Of a DNA stretch of 64,000 nt, positions 16,836 to 25,409 are shown piece after piece (the first letter of the stretch is position 1; each line of letters begins with the position of its first letter). The notes below the pieces were generated by a model, which saw only the letters and a program-made list of their open reading frames with translations, was not told the DNA's origin and did no database searches. The DNA lies in the NCBI GenBank assembly GCA_029557895.1, contig JAKQHT010000002.1, positions 83,462 through 147,461 of the forward strand, written 5' to 3'. Both the position numbers and the translations under genes were made by a program. The DNA is from Bacteroidota bacterium (GTDB lineage: Bacteria; Bacteroidota; Bacteroidia; Flavobacteriales; Flavobacteriaceae).

Positions 16836-17456
16836 ATGTCTTTCAAAAAATATATCTTTTTCGTCCTGTTTGCCGGAACCGCCTTCGGCGCCATGTCGCA
16901 AAATGCCAAGAGCGTGTTAAAAGCCCAAGTGGCTCTGGGGCTTAATAGCCCGTCAAAAAATGGCTTTGTGGCGCCTTTTGAGGCAAAGACTGTCAATTTT
17001 CCGACGATTACCCTCGGTGTGCAGTACATGTTCAAAGAGCGGTTTGGTGCCAAGTTTGACTATGGTTTCAACCGATTTTCTTATGATGGTGATTCGCCCG
17101 AATTTAAGGACAACTACTCCCGGTTGAACCTTCAGTTTGTCTATGACGCCTCAACACTTGGGTTTTTGCCCGAACGTATTGGTTTGGTAGGACATGCTGG
17201 ACCGGGCTACACGTTTGTAAAACCTTTGGGCGGTTATGCCGATAACAAGTTGTCGTTCTTGAACCTTATGGCCGGAATAGAAATCCATTACGGCATTTCG
17301 GACACCATGTCGCTATTTGCCGATATATCCTATATCTATGGCTTGGGCAAGGATTTTAATCCTGTGACCGACGGTTACGGTGCGTTCAATGGCCATCTTG
17401 CGACCATAACTTTTGGTGTTTCGTTCTCGTTGAGCGGTTGTTATTATTGCGATTGA
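16836..17456 (+). CDS. Outer-membrane beta-barrel protein
   Basis: 206 residues. The signal peptide [20 protein letters not shown] ends near SQ. The mature protein is a small barrel with strands such as [20 protein letters not shown] and [15 protein letters not shown], and ends with [13 protein letters not shown] followed by CYYCD, an unusual Cys-containing tail after the expected final strand. It is probably an OmpA-like or OmpW-like eight-stranded outer-membrane protein of unknown role. Its stop shares one base with the ruvC start (TGATG), so the two may be translationally coupled. Confidence 0.75.
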   Translation: MSFKKYIFFVLFAGTAFGAMSQNAKSVLKAQVALGLNSPSKNGFVAPFEAKTVNFPTITLGVQYMFKERFGAKFDYGFNRFSYDGDSPEFKDNYSRLNLQFVYDASTLGFLPERIGLVGHAGPGYTFVKPLGGYADNKLSFLNLMAGIEIHYGISDTMSLFADISYIYGLGKDFNPVTDGYGAFNGHLATITFGVSFSLSGCYYCD

Positions 17457-18055
17457 TGGCAAAGGAAAAAATCATATTGGGCATCGATCCCGGAACGACG
17501 GTTATGGGTTTTGGACTTATTAAAGTTGTGGGCAAGACCATGGGTTTTATACAACTCAACGAACTGGACCTTAAAAAGTACGAAGACCATTATTTAAAAT
17601 TAAAACTCATTTTTGAACGCACAATCGAGTTGATCGATACCCACCATCCCGATGAAATAGCCATTGAAGCACCTTTTTTTGGAAAAAATGTGCAGAGTAT
17701 GCTCAAGCTCGGTCGTGCACAAGGTGTGGCGATGGCAGCAGGATTGAGCCGTGAAATACCCATTACCGAGTATTCGCCAAAAAAGATAAAGATGTCCATT
17801 ACCGGTAATGGCAATGCCAGTAAAGAACAGGTAGCAAAGATGCTTCAAAGTTTGTTGGGATTAAAAACATTGCCCAAAAATCTTGATGCTACCGATGGCT
17901 TGGCTGCGGCGGTTTGCCATTTTTATAACGATGGTAAGATTGAAGTTGGAAAGAGCTATTCGGGTTGGGCGGCGTTTGTAAAACAGAATAGTCCCCTAAC
18001 CCCCAAAGGGGGAACAAAGCAGATTGCCGTTGTAAATCTTCGAAAAAAAGAATAG
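17456..18055 (+). CDS. ruvC: Holliday junction endonuclease RuvC
   Basis: 199 residues from ATG 17456, chosen because it begins [20 protein letters not shown] and overlaps the preceding stop by one base. The acidic active site is intact: Asp in GIDPGT, Glu in IEAPFFGKN, and Asp144/Asp147 in [10 protein letters not shown]. The family core ends at about residue 175. The remaining tail includes PLTPKGGTK, which is encoded by a GC-rich palindromic repeat (17992-18014), so part of the C-terminus comes from an inserted repeat. RuvC resolves recombination intermediates as a dimer with RuvAB. The 3' portion is duplicated at 20755-20949. Confidence 0.93.
   Translation: MAKEKIILGIDPGTTVMGFGLIKVVGKTMGFIQLNELDLKKYEDHYLKLKLIFERTIELIDTHHPDEIAIEAPFFGKNVQSMLKLGRAQGVAMAAGLSREIPITEYSPKKIKMSITGNGNASKEQVAKMLQSLLGLKTLPKNLDATDGLAAAVCHFYNDGKIEVGKSYSGWAAFVKQNSPLTPKGGTKQIAVVNLRKKE
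17992..18014 (+). repeat. REP-like palindrome inside ruvC
   Basis: TCCCCTAACCCCCAAAGGGGGAA: short C-run, then a CCCCC/GGGGG hairpin. Related copies are at 20887-20908 (in the ruvC remnant), 20973-20989 (in hemW) and 26348-26362 (before the aldehyde dehydrogenase gene). It is read in frame within ruvC. Confidence 0.65.
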
Positions 18056-18152
18056 CACTTAATCGTTCAACAGATAGTGGGTAGTAGTGTTCCATCCCAA
18101 AAAAACAGAAATTGAGCCATAAAACCTAAAAAAAGACGAAAATCCCATGAAA

Positions 18153-18172
18153 AATACGTGAAGTTACGTATT
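18153..18172. promoter_or_regulatory. Dyad upstream of the mosaic lipoprotein
   Basis: AATACGT (18153-18159) and ACGTATT (18166-18172) form a perfect 7-bp inverted repeat with a six-base spacer, 61 bases before the ATG at 18234. It could be a regulator site. The remainder of the 18056-18233 gap has no gene. Confidence 0.4.
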
Positions 18173-18233
18173 GTCTGGCATTGAAATAAAGGCTTGTTTT
18201 GTACGCAACTTTTTAACTCTTAAAAACAAACTT

Positions 18234-20051
18234 ATGAAAACACGCCAACCGAAGAGCCGTTTAAAGTGCATAGCCCTGCTGCTTTTGGGGCTGGTGGCAA
18301 CTATAGGCTGCCAAAAGACTGAATTGGACAATACGCCTGCACAACAGGAAAACTTCCAAAGGTTCAGGATAGAACACTATACGGTGGAAGACCTCCAGCG
18401 CAACGGAAAGATGGAAACGGAACTCGGCAAGCTGCTAAAGCTCCTGGCGAAAGGCGGGCAAGTCCACGCCAAGGACGGCACCTCTCCGGTCGGCACCGAC
18501 TCCATCAAGTACGTGGAAGAATATGCCACAGGGAAGCACTCCTACAACTTTCCCATGCCTGCAGACTCCCTTGGCAGGATGCGGAACCTTGCAATGGTTT
18601 CCCGCAACGGCAGTGGCTACGACGCGCATGTGGTGGTCTATGGCTTTTCGGAAGAAGAGTTCCTCCAACTGGACGAGGTGGAGCTATCTGAAAGGGGCGC
18701 TATGTTCAGCCCTGTTCTCGACCTCGACTCCCTGTCACAGGACCCATCAGGGCTTGAAAAGGTACATGCCGGCTGGATGTGCGTGGAAGTGTGGGGCGTA
18801 GAGACCTTAACGGAACACAATGGCGACCTGCACGGAGTGAGCCACGATGGGACCTGTGTAGTCCCCGGATGCCGTTTTGGGCAGACCGTACCGGTCCTGA
18901 TATCTTCCGATTGCACGTTGGACACAGGTGGGGGCACTTCCGATGGCGGATCGTGGTACCCAAACCCGAACGGTGGCCAGGGCAACCCGCACCCCGGCCC
19001 TGGCAATGGCAATGTGACAACCCCCGCATCGTGCAACGGCTGCTCTTATTTTGACCCGGAAAACCCAGGGGAACAGTGCCTCGCCCTAGCGCAGGCGGCA
19101 CAGTTGGTATCGGCTCTTGGCCTGAACTCCGGCCAGGCCGCAATGATAAGGAGCAACTGCGCCTTTGGTTCACAATTATACGACTACTTGAACAATGGGG
19201 GCGACGAGGCATTTGCCATTGCGGCCATAAACGCGATGCCTGGCGGTGAGGTGGATTGGGAGTATGAATTAATTTTTGAAATAACAGAAACTCTTGAGTT
19301 CCAAAATCAAACCTGTGTAAAAAAAATCAAAGATGATTTAATGGGAATCAAACGACTAAGTAGAATTATTAAAAAATTCGAGCCTACTCACCCCGTATTG
19401 AATTTAGAATGGGGAATGTTTAACAATTCTAATTGGTACTATACTGGGCAAACTTCATTAAATGAGGATATTTCAACGGCTTTCATAAATATAAACAGTG
19501 AGTCCGTTGACCATGTTTCAAATATAATAATGGCCACAACAATAGCCCATGAATTGATACATGCCGAACTTTACAGAAAGTTAAAAGAACTTGTCGAAGA
19601 AGTAAATGTGATTTCATATTCTGAATATGAAGCATTAGAAAATAATTATCCCGGTATTGCTAATTATGTTTTTGCTTATGGAAATATAACCGCTTCGACT
19701 AACACAATTGGTCAACTTATAACTTGGGGGTTAACACCTGACTATTCTTTGGCACATCACAACCAAATGGCCAGTTTTTATAGAGGTGTATTAAAAGAAG
19801 TTATGCAAGCCTATGATGATCTGCACAACATAGAAAGAGATAACCCCTCTGAATTCTACGAAGCAATTTCTTGGGTAGGACTTAGAACGTATTCTGAAAA
19901 TGGCATAACACAATACTATGATGCATGGCTCAATTTTGTTGACCAGATAGATGAAGACGAATCAGACCTACCTGTTTCCGAAAGAACTTACAACCGTTAT
20001 ATAAATATTATTCAAAGTGAAATGGACAGTAACGGTATAAATTGCGATTAA
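18234..20051 (+). CDS. Mosaic lipoprotein with HELIH metallopeptidase-like C-terminal domain
   Basis: 605 residues from ATG 18234, which gives a clean lipoprotein signal (CIALLLLGLVATIGC, Cys at residue 26). Regions: an N-terminal domain to about 230 of unknown family; a Gly/Pro/Asn-rich linker (about 230-270, with Cys pairs); a helical segment (about 275-343) with ALGLNSGQAAMIRSN and AFAIAAINAMPGG; then a C-terminal domain (345-605) with TTIAHELIHAELYRKL, a zincin HExxH motif at 439-443. Base composition changes sharply near 19265: 34 of 60 bases are G or C at 18241-18300, against 16 of 60 at 19261-19320. A constant exported N-terminus with a swapped C-terminal domain is the plan of polymorphic toxins. 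No toxicity is shown by the sequence; a surface protease is the alternative. Confidence 0.7.
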   Translation: MKTRQPKSRLKCIALLLLGLVATIGCQKTELDNTPAQQENFQRFRIEHYTVEDLQRNGKMETELGKLLKLLAKGGQVHAKDGTSPVGTDSIKYVEEYATGKHSYNFPMPADSLGRMRNLAMVSRNGSGYDAHVVVYGFSEEEFLQLDEVELSERGAMFSPVLDLDSLSQDPSGLEKVHAGWMCVEVWGVETLTEHNGDLHGVSHDGTCVVPGCRFGQTVPVLISSDCTLDTGGGTSDGGSWYPNPNGGQGNPHPGPGNGNVTTPASCNGCSYFDPENPGEQCLALAQAAQLVSALGLNSGQAAMIRSNCAFGSQLYDYLNNGGDEAFAIAAINAMPGGEVDWEYELIFEITETLEFQNQTCVKKIKDDLMGIKRLSRIIKKFEPTHPVLNLEWGMFNNSNWYYTGQTSLNEDISTAFININSESVDHVSNIIMATTIAHELIHAELYRKLKELVEEVNVISYSEYEALENNYPGIANYVFAYGNITASTNTIGQLITWGLTPDYSLAHHNQMASFYRGVLKEVMQAYDDLHNIERDNPSEFYEAISWVGLRTYSENGITQYYDAWLNFVDQIDEDESDLPVSERTYNRYINIIQSEMDSNGINCD

Positions 20052-20053
20052 TT

Positions 20054-20632
20054 ATGAAAAAGCTCACAATCATATTATTATTTGTTTCCTGTTTTGTCAC
20101 TTCTTGCCAAAGACTACAAAACAATGATGAACTCACGCTTCTGCAACACAAAATTGATAGTTTAATTGAACAAAAAAATCTATATGAGAGTTCAGATTTT
20201 TATAAGTTCCACTCTATATACGAGCAAGAAAATGGAAGTATTTCAGATACCTCGCTTGTAAAAAAATACCAATCTATCATTGGTAATGACGAAGTTATTA
20301 ACACTTATATCTACCATAGAATTTATTCTATACTAAACAGTGTAAACCAAAAGGAACAAACCAAAAAATTTGAAGGAAAATACGAGCTTAGAACAATAGG
20401 GCTTGATGAAAGTAGTCCAAATAAAGTTATCATAGCCAGAGACAGTTGCTATCTTTACAAAGACAAAGAGCTGCTAGCGTCCGATAGAATAAATTTTATA
20501 TATATAGGGGATGATTTTAATGTGGCCAAATTTCGCATAGACAGATTTTACGTTGGCCTCTTAAAGCCTAATTTAATATATGTTCGAGACAATTTATGTA
20601 TGGATTGTCCCGAATTAGAGTTTAGAAAATAA
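20054..20632 (+). CDS. Small lipoprotein of unknown function (possible partner/immunity)
   Basis: 192 residues from ATG 20054; the upstream TTG-started extension is less likely. The signal peptide ends in CFVTSC (lipobox). A helical, charged N-terminal half (LLQHKIDSLIEQKNLYES) is followed by a beta-rich half (KFEGKYELRTIGLDES, FIYIGDDFNVAKFRIDRFYV), ending with a Cys pair in DNLCMDCPEL. It follows the mosaic lipoprotein by two bases and shares its AT-rich composition, so it belongs with the C-terminal half of that gene. Such a position would fit an immunity lipoprotein, but the function is unproven. Confidence 0.6.
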   Translation: MKKLTIILLFVSCFVTSCQRLQNNDELTLLQHKIDSLIEQKNLYESSDFYKFHSIYEQENGSISDTSLVKKYQSIIGNDEVINTYIYHRIYSILNSVNQKEQTKKFEGKYELRTIGLDESSPNKVIIARDSCYLYKDKELLASDRINFIYIGDDFNVAKFRIDRFYVGLLKPNLIYVRDNLCMDCPELEFRK

Positions 20633-20754
20633 AAAAACAGCCTCTTTACCTTACGGTTGTATCGTATGGCAAAAAGTTTAAAAAAACGCAAACTGTCACG
20701 AAAAATTTGTGTGACAACGGAGGGATAGACTCCGGGAGCCTCGGTGCTATACAG

Positions 20755-20949
20755 ATAAAGGCATTGCCCAAAAACCTTGATGCCACCGATGGCTTGGCAG
20801 CGGCAGTTTGCCATTTTTATAACGACGGTAAGATTGAGGTGGGCAAGAGTTATTCGGGTTGGACGGCTTTTGTAAAACAGCATATGTCCCCTAATCCCCA
20901 AAGGGGAAATAATATCGTTGTGAGCGTGAGAAAGAAAAATGAAAAATAA
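20755..20949 (+). pseudogene. Duplicated 3' fragment of ruvC
   Basis: This 64-codon in-frame segment repeats the end of ruv[21 protein letters not shown], then [13 protein letters not shown] and FVKQ, then its own copy of the palindromic repeat and a tail with VVSVRKKNEK. It matches 17861-18055 at most positions but has many synonymous changes, so the two copies are diverged homologues. It lacks the first two catalytic acids and cannot be functional. Its stop overlaps the hemW start by 11 bases (20939-20949), which suggests this is the original ruvC end and that DNA was inserted upstream of it. Confidence 0.85.
20887..20908 (+). repeat. REP-like palindrome inside the ruvC remnant
   Basis: TCCCCTAATCCCCAAAGGGGAA, the counterpart of the repeat at 17992-18014, at the same place in the duplicated ruvC end but with a CCCC/GGGG stem. 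Confidence 0.65.
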
Positions 20950-22120
20950 ATTAATTGAGGCCGCTTTTAATTCCTCCCCTTCGGGGAGGTTAGGCGGGGC
21001 TTTATACATCCACATCCCTTTTTGCAAACAAGCCTGCCATTATTGCGATTTTCACTTTTCCACTTCGTTAAAGAAAAAAGACGAAATGCTTGCGGCGCTG
21101 CTTGCCGAGCTGCAATTGCGCAAAGACGAATTTAAAAACCAAACGGTCGAAACCATTTATTTTGGAGGTGGCACACCTTCGTTATTGACGCCCGACGAAT
21201 TGCAATCGTTGATTGATGAAGTTTATAACAATTACAAAGTTACCGACACTCCCGAAATCACCCTCGAAGCCAATCCAGATGATTTAACGCCTGGACGCCT
21301 TAAAGCCTTGGCAGATTTGCCGATCAATCGTCTTTCCATCGGCATCCAATCGTTTTATGAAGACGATTTAAAGCTGATGAACCGTGCACACAACACCCAG
21401 GAAGCAAAAAAATGTTTGTCTGTGGCAACTCGCTACTTTGACAACATTTCCGTGGACCTCATCTACGGAATTCCGGGCCAGACCAATGAGCGTTGGCTCG
21501 CCAATGTCGAGACCGCCCTGTCGTTTGGCATACCCCATATTTCGAGCTATGCCCTGACCGTGGAACCCAGAACAGCACTGGAAAATTTCATCAAAAAAGG
21601 CCTTATCAACAATGTGGACGACGATTTGGCAAGGGAGCAATTCTATATTCTTGTCGAAAAATTAGAAGAAAATGGGTTCATCCATTACGAACTGTCCAAT
21701 TTTGGCAAGTCGGGCTATTTCAGTAAGAACAATACCTCGTATTGGTTGGGCAAGCCCTATCTCGGCATCGGCCCGTCGGCACATTCTTTTGATGGCAATG
21801 TGCGCGGATGGAACGTGAGCAACAACACAAAGTACATCCAGTCCATTCTGAAAAACAGTGTACCGATAGAAACAGAAAAACTCACTTTAAAAGATAGATA
21901 CAATGAATGTGTGATGACAGGCTTGCGTACCATTTGGGGCGTTTCTTTGGAAAAAATCGAAAAAGATTTCGGTACCGATTTCAAAAAATACCTTTTGGAA
22001 CAGGCCGATACCTATTTGAACCGCAATTTGTTGTATCTTGATGGCGATAAACTGCTGGTATGCAAAAATGGTAAATTTTTAAGCGACGGCATTGCGGCCG
22101 ACCTTTTTAAAATAGATTGA
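20939..22120 (+). CDS. hemW: HemW-like radical SAM protein (heme chaperone; HemN family)
   Basis: 393 residues. The radical SAM cluster motif CKQACHYC follows the typical YIHIPFC start, then FGGGTPSLL, the HemN-family LTPGRLKALADLPINRLSIG and HISSYALTVEPRTAL. It lacks the longer N-terminal part of true HemN, so HemW (heme delivery) is more likely than coproporphyrinogen oxidation. About 25 residues precede YIHIPFC, and SSPSGRLGG within them is encoded by a GC-rich palindrome at 20973-20989. The normal start has apparently been displaced and ATG 20939 is the only nearby start. It heads a tight five-gene operon. Confidence 0.9.
   Translation: MKNKLIEAAFNSSPSGRLGGALYIHIPFCKQACHYCDFHFSTSLKKKDEMLAALLAELQLRKDEFKNQTVETIYFGGGTPSLLTPDELQSLIDEVYNNYKVTDTPEITLEANPDDLTPGRLKALADLPINRLSIGIQSFYEDDLKLMNRAHNTQEAKKCLSVATRYFDNISVDLIYGIPGQTNERWLANVETALSFGIPHISSYALTVEPRTALENFIKKGLINNVDDDLAREQFYILVEKLEENGFIHYELSNFGKSGYFSKNNTSYWLGKPYLGIGPSAHSFDGNVRGWNVSNNTKYIQSILKNSVPIETEKLTLKDRYNECVMTGLRTIWGVSLEKIEKDFGTDFKKYLLEQADTYLNRNLLYLDGDKLLVCKNGKFLSDGIAADLFKID
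20973..20989 (+). repeat. REP-like palindrome in the hemW 5' coding end
   Basis: CCTCCCC-TTC-GGGGAGG is a perfect 7-bp stem, followed by TTAGGCGGGGCT. It lies in frame between the hemW start codon and the conserved YIHIPFC. Confidence 0.65.
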
Positions 22121-22125
22121 CCACT

Positions 22126-22926
22126 ATGGAAACACAAGCCTCATCGGGATTTTGCCAAAATTGCGGTACGACGCTTCAAGGTAAATTTTGCCATGTATGT
22201 GGTGAAAAAATTGTTGAGAGCAGCGATTTTGCCATTATAACGATGCTCAAACAGGCGTTTGATGGCATAACTAATATCGATTCCAAGGTTATCAAGAGCT
22301 TTAAGTATTTAGTTTTCAGACCGGGCAAACTAACCGATAATTATGTAAAAGGAGTCAGGGTTCCTTTCATGAAACCCATCCAGTTGTTTTTGGTAATCAA
22401 CGTGTTGTTTTTCTTTGTTTTGCCCAAAGCCGATATTTTAAGGATTCCTTCCGGTTGGTATTTTGAACAGCCAGGACGCTACGAAAAACTGACAGATTTA
22501 AGCGTCACCACCGGTAAATCAATAAAAGAACTGATGCAACTTTACGATGCTGCATCGCTTGATTATTCCAAAGCTTTGGTCATTGTGGTCATCCCTTTTA
22601 CGGCATTGCTCATGGCATTGCTCAATTTCAGGAAACGTTTCGAATTTGGAAAGCACATCATCTTTGCAATGCACTACTTTTCGTTTTTCATGGTGTTCTG
22701 TATCTGTCTCCTGTTCGTTCCTTTTGTTGACGGAAACCCTTTGGCGATACAGACCTCAATTATCGGGATTAACTTTGTCTATCTTTTTTTTGCCGTCAAG
22801 GTCTTCTACCAAGATAACATTAAGATTTCGATATTGAAAGCTTTGGTTGCCGTTATCGGATGCATGGTCATTGCATTCCTGTACAGGCAATTCATCAGTG
22901 ATTTTTCGTTCAAAATGATAAGCTAA
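22126..22926 (+). CDS. DUF3667 family membrane protein
   Basis: 266 residues from ATG 22126 (the longer frame uses a TTG inside hemW). An N-terminal zinc-ribbon CxxC...CxxC (FCQNCGTTLQGKFCHVCGEK) is followed by a conserved loop DSKVIKSFKYLVFRPGKL and about five membrane spans, starting PIQLFLVINVLFFFVLP. This is the DUF3667 plan, found widely in Bacteroidota; the function is unknown. It starts 5 bases after the hemW stop, so it is in the same operon. Confidence 0.82.
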   Translation: METQASSGFCQNCGTTLQGKFCHVCGEKIVESSDFAIITMLKQAFDGITNIDSKVIKSFKYLVFRPGKLTDNYVKGVRVPFMKPIQLFLVINVLFFFVLPKADILRIPSGWYFEQPGRYEKLTDLSVTTGKSIKELMQLYDAASLDYSKALVIVVIPFTALLMALLNFRKRFEFGKHIIFAMHYFSFFMVFCICLLFVPFVDGNPLAIQTSIIGINFVYLFFAVKVFYQDNIKISILKALVAVIGCMVIAFLYRQFISDFSFKMIS

Positions 22927-22933
22927 AACGAAC

Positions 22934-23686
22934 ATGACAGCGCAGATAACAGTTAACGGACAAGCTTACAAGGTGGATTTAGGTAGGCCATTGGACATTT
23001 CCATCCCATTGCGAGCATCAAAAGAAAATGTCAACGCTTGGTATCTCGACAGCCCAACCATTGAACCTGTAAAATTGGGCGATTGGGAAGGGAGCGTCGA
23101 GCAGGGAGCGTCGGTCAATTTTAATAATATTGCGTTCAATCCACATGCGCACGTGACGCATACCGAATGTGTTGGGCACATCACAAAGGAATTTCATTCC
23201 GTGAACAAAAATTTGAAAACCTATTTCTTTTTGGCAGAGGTTATTACTGTGCCGCCCGAAAAGCAAGGCAACGATTTTGTGATTTCCAAGCGGCAATTGC
23301 TGTTTGCCCTTGGCGATAGAACACGTGAAGCCATTGTCATTCGCACGTTGCCCAATATGGACGACAAGCTCTGCAAACAGTACTCCAATACCAATCCGCC
23401 GTATTTGCTCGAAGAAGCTGCCATATTTTTGAGAGAAAGAAACGTAAAACACCTGCTGGTAGACCTTCCGAGCGTTGACAAAGAAAAAGACCAAGGCAAA
23501 CTATTGGCGCACAATGCATTTTGGAAGACCAAAATAAACTTGCGGTTGGACGCAACCATTACCGAATTTATCTACGTGCCAAACACAATTGCAGATGGTA
23601 CTTACTTGCTCAACATCCAGATGGCACCGTTTGAGAACGATGCAGCACCGAGCAGACCGGTGTTGTATAAATTGGAAACAGTATGA
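22934..23686 (+). CDS. Cyclase family protein (putative metal-dependent hydrolase)
   Basis: 250 residues, cytosolic. The early part has SIPLRASKENVNAW, and the family metal motif appears as NPHAHVTHTECVGHI in place of the usual HxGTHxDxPxH of cyclase/arylformamidase proteins. The three-His arrangement is retained, but the Asp is Glu-shifted. A later VKHLLVDLPSVDKEKDQG matches the second conserved block. Relatives hydrolyse formamides or lactones; the substrate here is unknown. It starts 7 bases after the DUF3667 stop and its stop overlaps the next start (ATGA). Confidence 0.75.
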   Translation: MTAQITVNGQAYKVDLGRPLDISIPLRASKENVNAWYLDSPTIEPVKLGDWEGSVEQGASVNFNNIAFNPHAHVTHTECVGHITKEFHSVNKNLKTYFFLAEVITVPPEKQGNDFVISKRQLLFALGDRTREAIVIRTLPNMDDKLCKQYSNTNPPYLLEEAAIFLRERNVKHLLVDLPSVDKEKDQGKLLAHNAFWKTKINLRLDATITEFIYVPNTIADGTYLLNIQMAPFENDAAPSRPVLYKLETV

Positions 23687-24045
23687 AAACAACTTTAAAA
23701 CTTGAAGAATTGGCAATGTTCGGGTTGGGCATATTGGCTTTTGGACAGCTCCATTTTGCGTGGTGGTGGTTTTTGGTTCTGATTTTTGCCCCCGATGTTG
23801 GCATGTTGGGCTATTTGATAAATCCGAAGATAGGTGCTTTTACCTATAACCTTTTTCATCACAAGGCAGTAGCGGTTTTGGTATATCTGGAAGGTATATA
23901 CTTTCAAAATGAAATGTTGTTGCTCACCGGGATAATCCTGTTCTCGCACGCAAGCCTCGACCGGATTTTTGGCTACGGGCTGAAGTACAAAACGGCATTT
24001 GCAGACACCCATTTGGGAAAAATTGGCAAAGAAACAACATCATGA
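23683..24045 (+). CDS. DUF4260 family small membrane protein
   Basis: 120 residues with three to four hydrophobic segments. Family features include LEELAMFGLGILAFGQL, the WWWFLVLIFAPDVGMLGYL block, the central YNLFHHKAVAV, and ASLDRIFGYGLKY near the end. The function is unknown. It overlaps the preceding and following genes by four bases each (ATGA junctions at 23683 and 24042), so it is strictly co-translated. Confidence 0.82.
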   Translation: MKTTLKLEELAMFGLGILAFGQLHFAWWWFLVLIFAPDVGMLGYLINPKIGAFTYNLFHHKAVAVLVYLEGIYFQNEMLLLTGIILFSHASLDRIFGYGLKYKTAFADTHLGKIGKETTS

Positions 24046-24422
24046 ACATCGAACAGCTACGCAATTATTGCATATCAAAAAATGGCGCTACCGAAGATTT
24101 TCCTTTTGACCAGAACACTCTGGCTTTTAAGGTTCTTGGCAAAATATTTGCACTTGTCGGGCTCGACAGTTGGGAAATTGGCAATAAATCAATCAATTTA
24201 AAATGCGACCCCGACCGTGCCGATGAATTGCGTGCAGAATACGATAGCATCCGCCCTGGGTATCACATGAACAAAAAACACTGGAACACCATTGACCTTA
24301 ATTCTGGCGAAATCGCACCCAGATTTCTTGCGGAACTCATTGACCATTCCTATGATATGGTGGTCAAGGGCATGCCCAAAAAAGATAGAGATTCCCTTCA
24401 ATGGCCCCAATCGGGGACTTAA
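24042..24422 (+). CDS. MmcQ/YjbR family protein
   Basis: 126 residues with the family landmarks: MNIEQLRNYCISKNGATEDF near the start, then LAFKVLGKIFALV, INLKCDPDRADELR, and the signature RPGYHMNKKHWNTIDL. The fold (double-wing/CyaY-like) has been proposed to bind DNA, but a role is not established. It is the last gene of the hemW operon and its stop overlaps the stop region of the convergent AraC-type gene by four bases (24419-24422). Confidence 0.88.
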   Translation: MNIEQLRNYCISKNGATEDFPFDQNTLAFKVLGKIFALVGLDSWEIGNKSINLKCDPDRADELRAEYDSIRPGYHMNKKHWNTIDLNSGEIAPRFLAELIDHSYDMVVKGMPKKDRDSLQWPQSGT

Positions 24423-25270
24423 TCGTTTGAAACCGATTTTTTAAATGCCGAAGGTGTCTTTTTTTTGATGCACTTGAACTGTCGGTTAAAATTGGATATG
24501 TTGCCAAATCCGCAACGCTCGGCTATCTCTTCGATGGTAAGGTCATCGTTTGTCAGCAAGAACTTTGAGGCGTGCTCAATACGAAGTTCGTTCAGAAACT
24601 GTATGTAAGTTTTGTTCGTTCTTCTCTTGAAATATTTGCAAAAGGCATTCTTGGTCATATTGGCCACACCGGAAACATCATCGAGGGTAATTCTTCGGTC
24701 AAAATAATCCATCGTAAACTCAAGGACATCCCGCATTCTGTTTCCTTCAATGTCCGAATAAGACTTGTCGTAAACAAAGGAGGAAAGGCTCTTGAAATTG
24801 GCATTTTAAAACAATTTGAGCAATTGCATCAATAAAATAAATTGGTTGAATTTTGAAGCGCCCCCAAACTGATAGAACAGTTTTTTTGCAGCTTGTTGCC
24901 GTGACAGCAATTTGAAGCCATGCTTTGAGCGCTTAAAAAATCTTTGGACTTCCTTTAGTTCCCCAAGATCAAAAAAACCGTTCCCGAAAGATTGCCTTGA
25001 AAAAAAAAGTGTGAGCATGTGCGAATTTTGTTGCACTTCACGGTGGCTTTTGAACACGTGGGGCAAATGGCTCCCGATGACCAGGACATCGTTTTTTTTG
25101 TAATAATTTACCGTATCACCAACGATAAGAGTGCCCTCGCCCTCCACAATGAGACTAATCTGTATTTCTTCGTGTTGGTGCAATTTGTCAAAAAATACCG
25201 GTACAATATCCACTTGATAAACAAAGGCGTTTTGATCGGGTTTAGGGATTTTAAAAGGGAGGACTTTCAT
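24419..25270 (-). pseudogene. AraC-family regulator interrupted by one in-frame stop
   Basis: Two halves lie in the same reading frame. The first (25270 down to 24809) is a cupin sensor domain with FDKLHQHEEIQISLIVEGEG and VLVIGSHLPHVF. The second (to 24419) has SSFVYDKSYSDIEGNRM and a full AraC double helix-turn-helix (MTKNAFCKYFKRRTNKTYIQ and IAERCGFGNISNFNRQFK). A single TAA at 24806-24808 separates them (LLKLF-stop-NANFKSLSSF), with no frameshift and no missing sequence. Unless the stop is suppressed or is a sequencing error, only a 154-residue sensor fragment is made. It diverges from the hydroxyproline operon and would be its natural regulator. Confidence 0.85.
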
Positions 25271-25352
25271 CAGGATAAAATCAAATACTAATCAAAAATA
25301 GCTATAATAATAAAATATTGGATAATATAGTATCGATAATGGATAAAATTAC

Positions 25353-25386
25353 ATTGTGGGGAGCGGTGACGTTATGCATAATTTTG
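25353..25386 (+). promoter_or_regulatory. Promoter of the hydroxyproline operon
   Basis: TAATTTTG at 25379-25386 fits TAnnTTTG, with ATTG at 25353-25356 as a weak -33 element (22-base spacer). TGCATAATTTTGCATAA around the -7 contains a direct repeat of TGCATAA that could be an operator. The start codon at 25410 is about 17 bases after the expected start point. Confidence 0.5.
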
Positions 25387-25409
25387 CATAAATCAATAAA
25401 CTATTAATT

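Noticed and set aside
20707..20949. An independent 80-residue small protein
   Set aside because: From residue 17 on it is a copy of the RuvC C-terminus with the same embedded palindrome; the first 16 residues have no support. It is a remnant.
24419..25270. Two separate genes: a cupin protein and a short AraC-type DNA-binding protein
   Set aside because: Both parts are in the same frame, 70 bases apart, and the sequence between them reads as a normal AraC linker except for one TAA. One interrupted gene explains it better.
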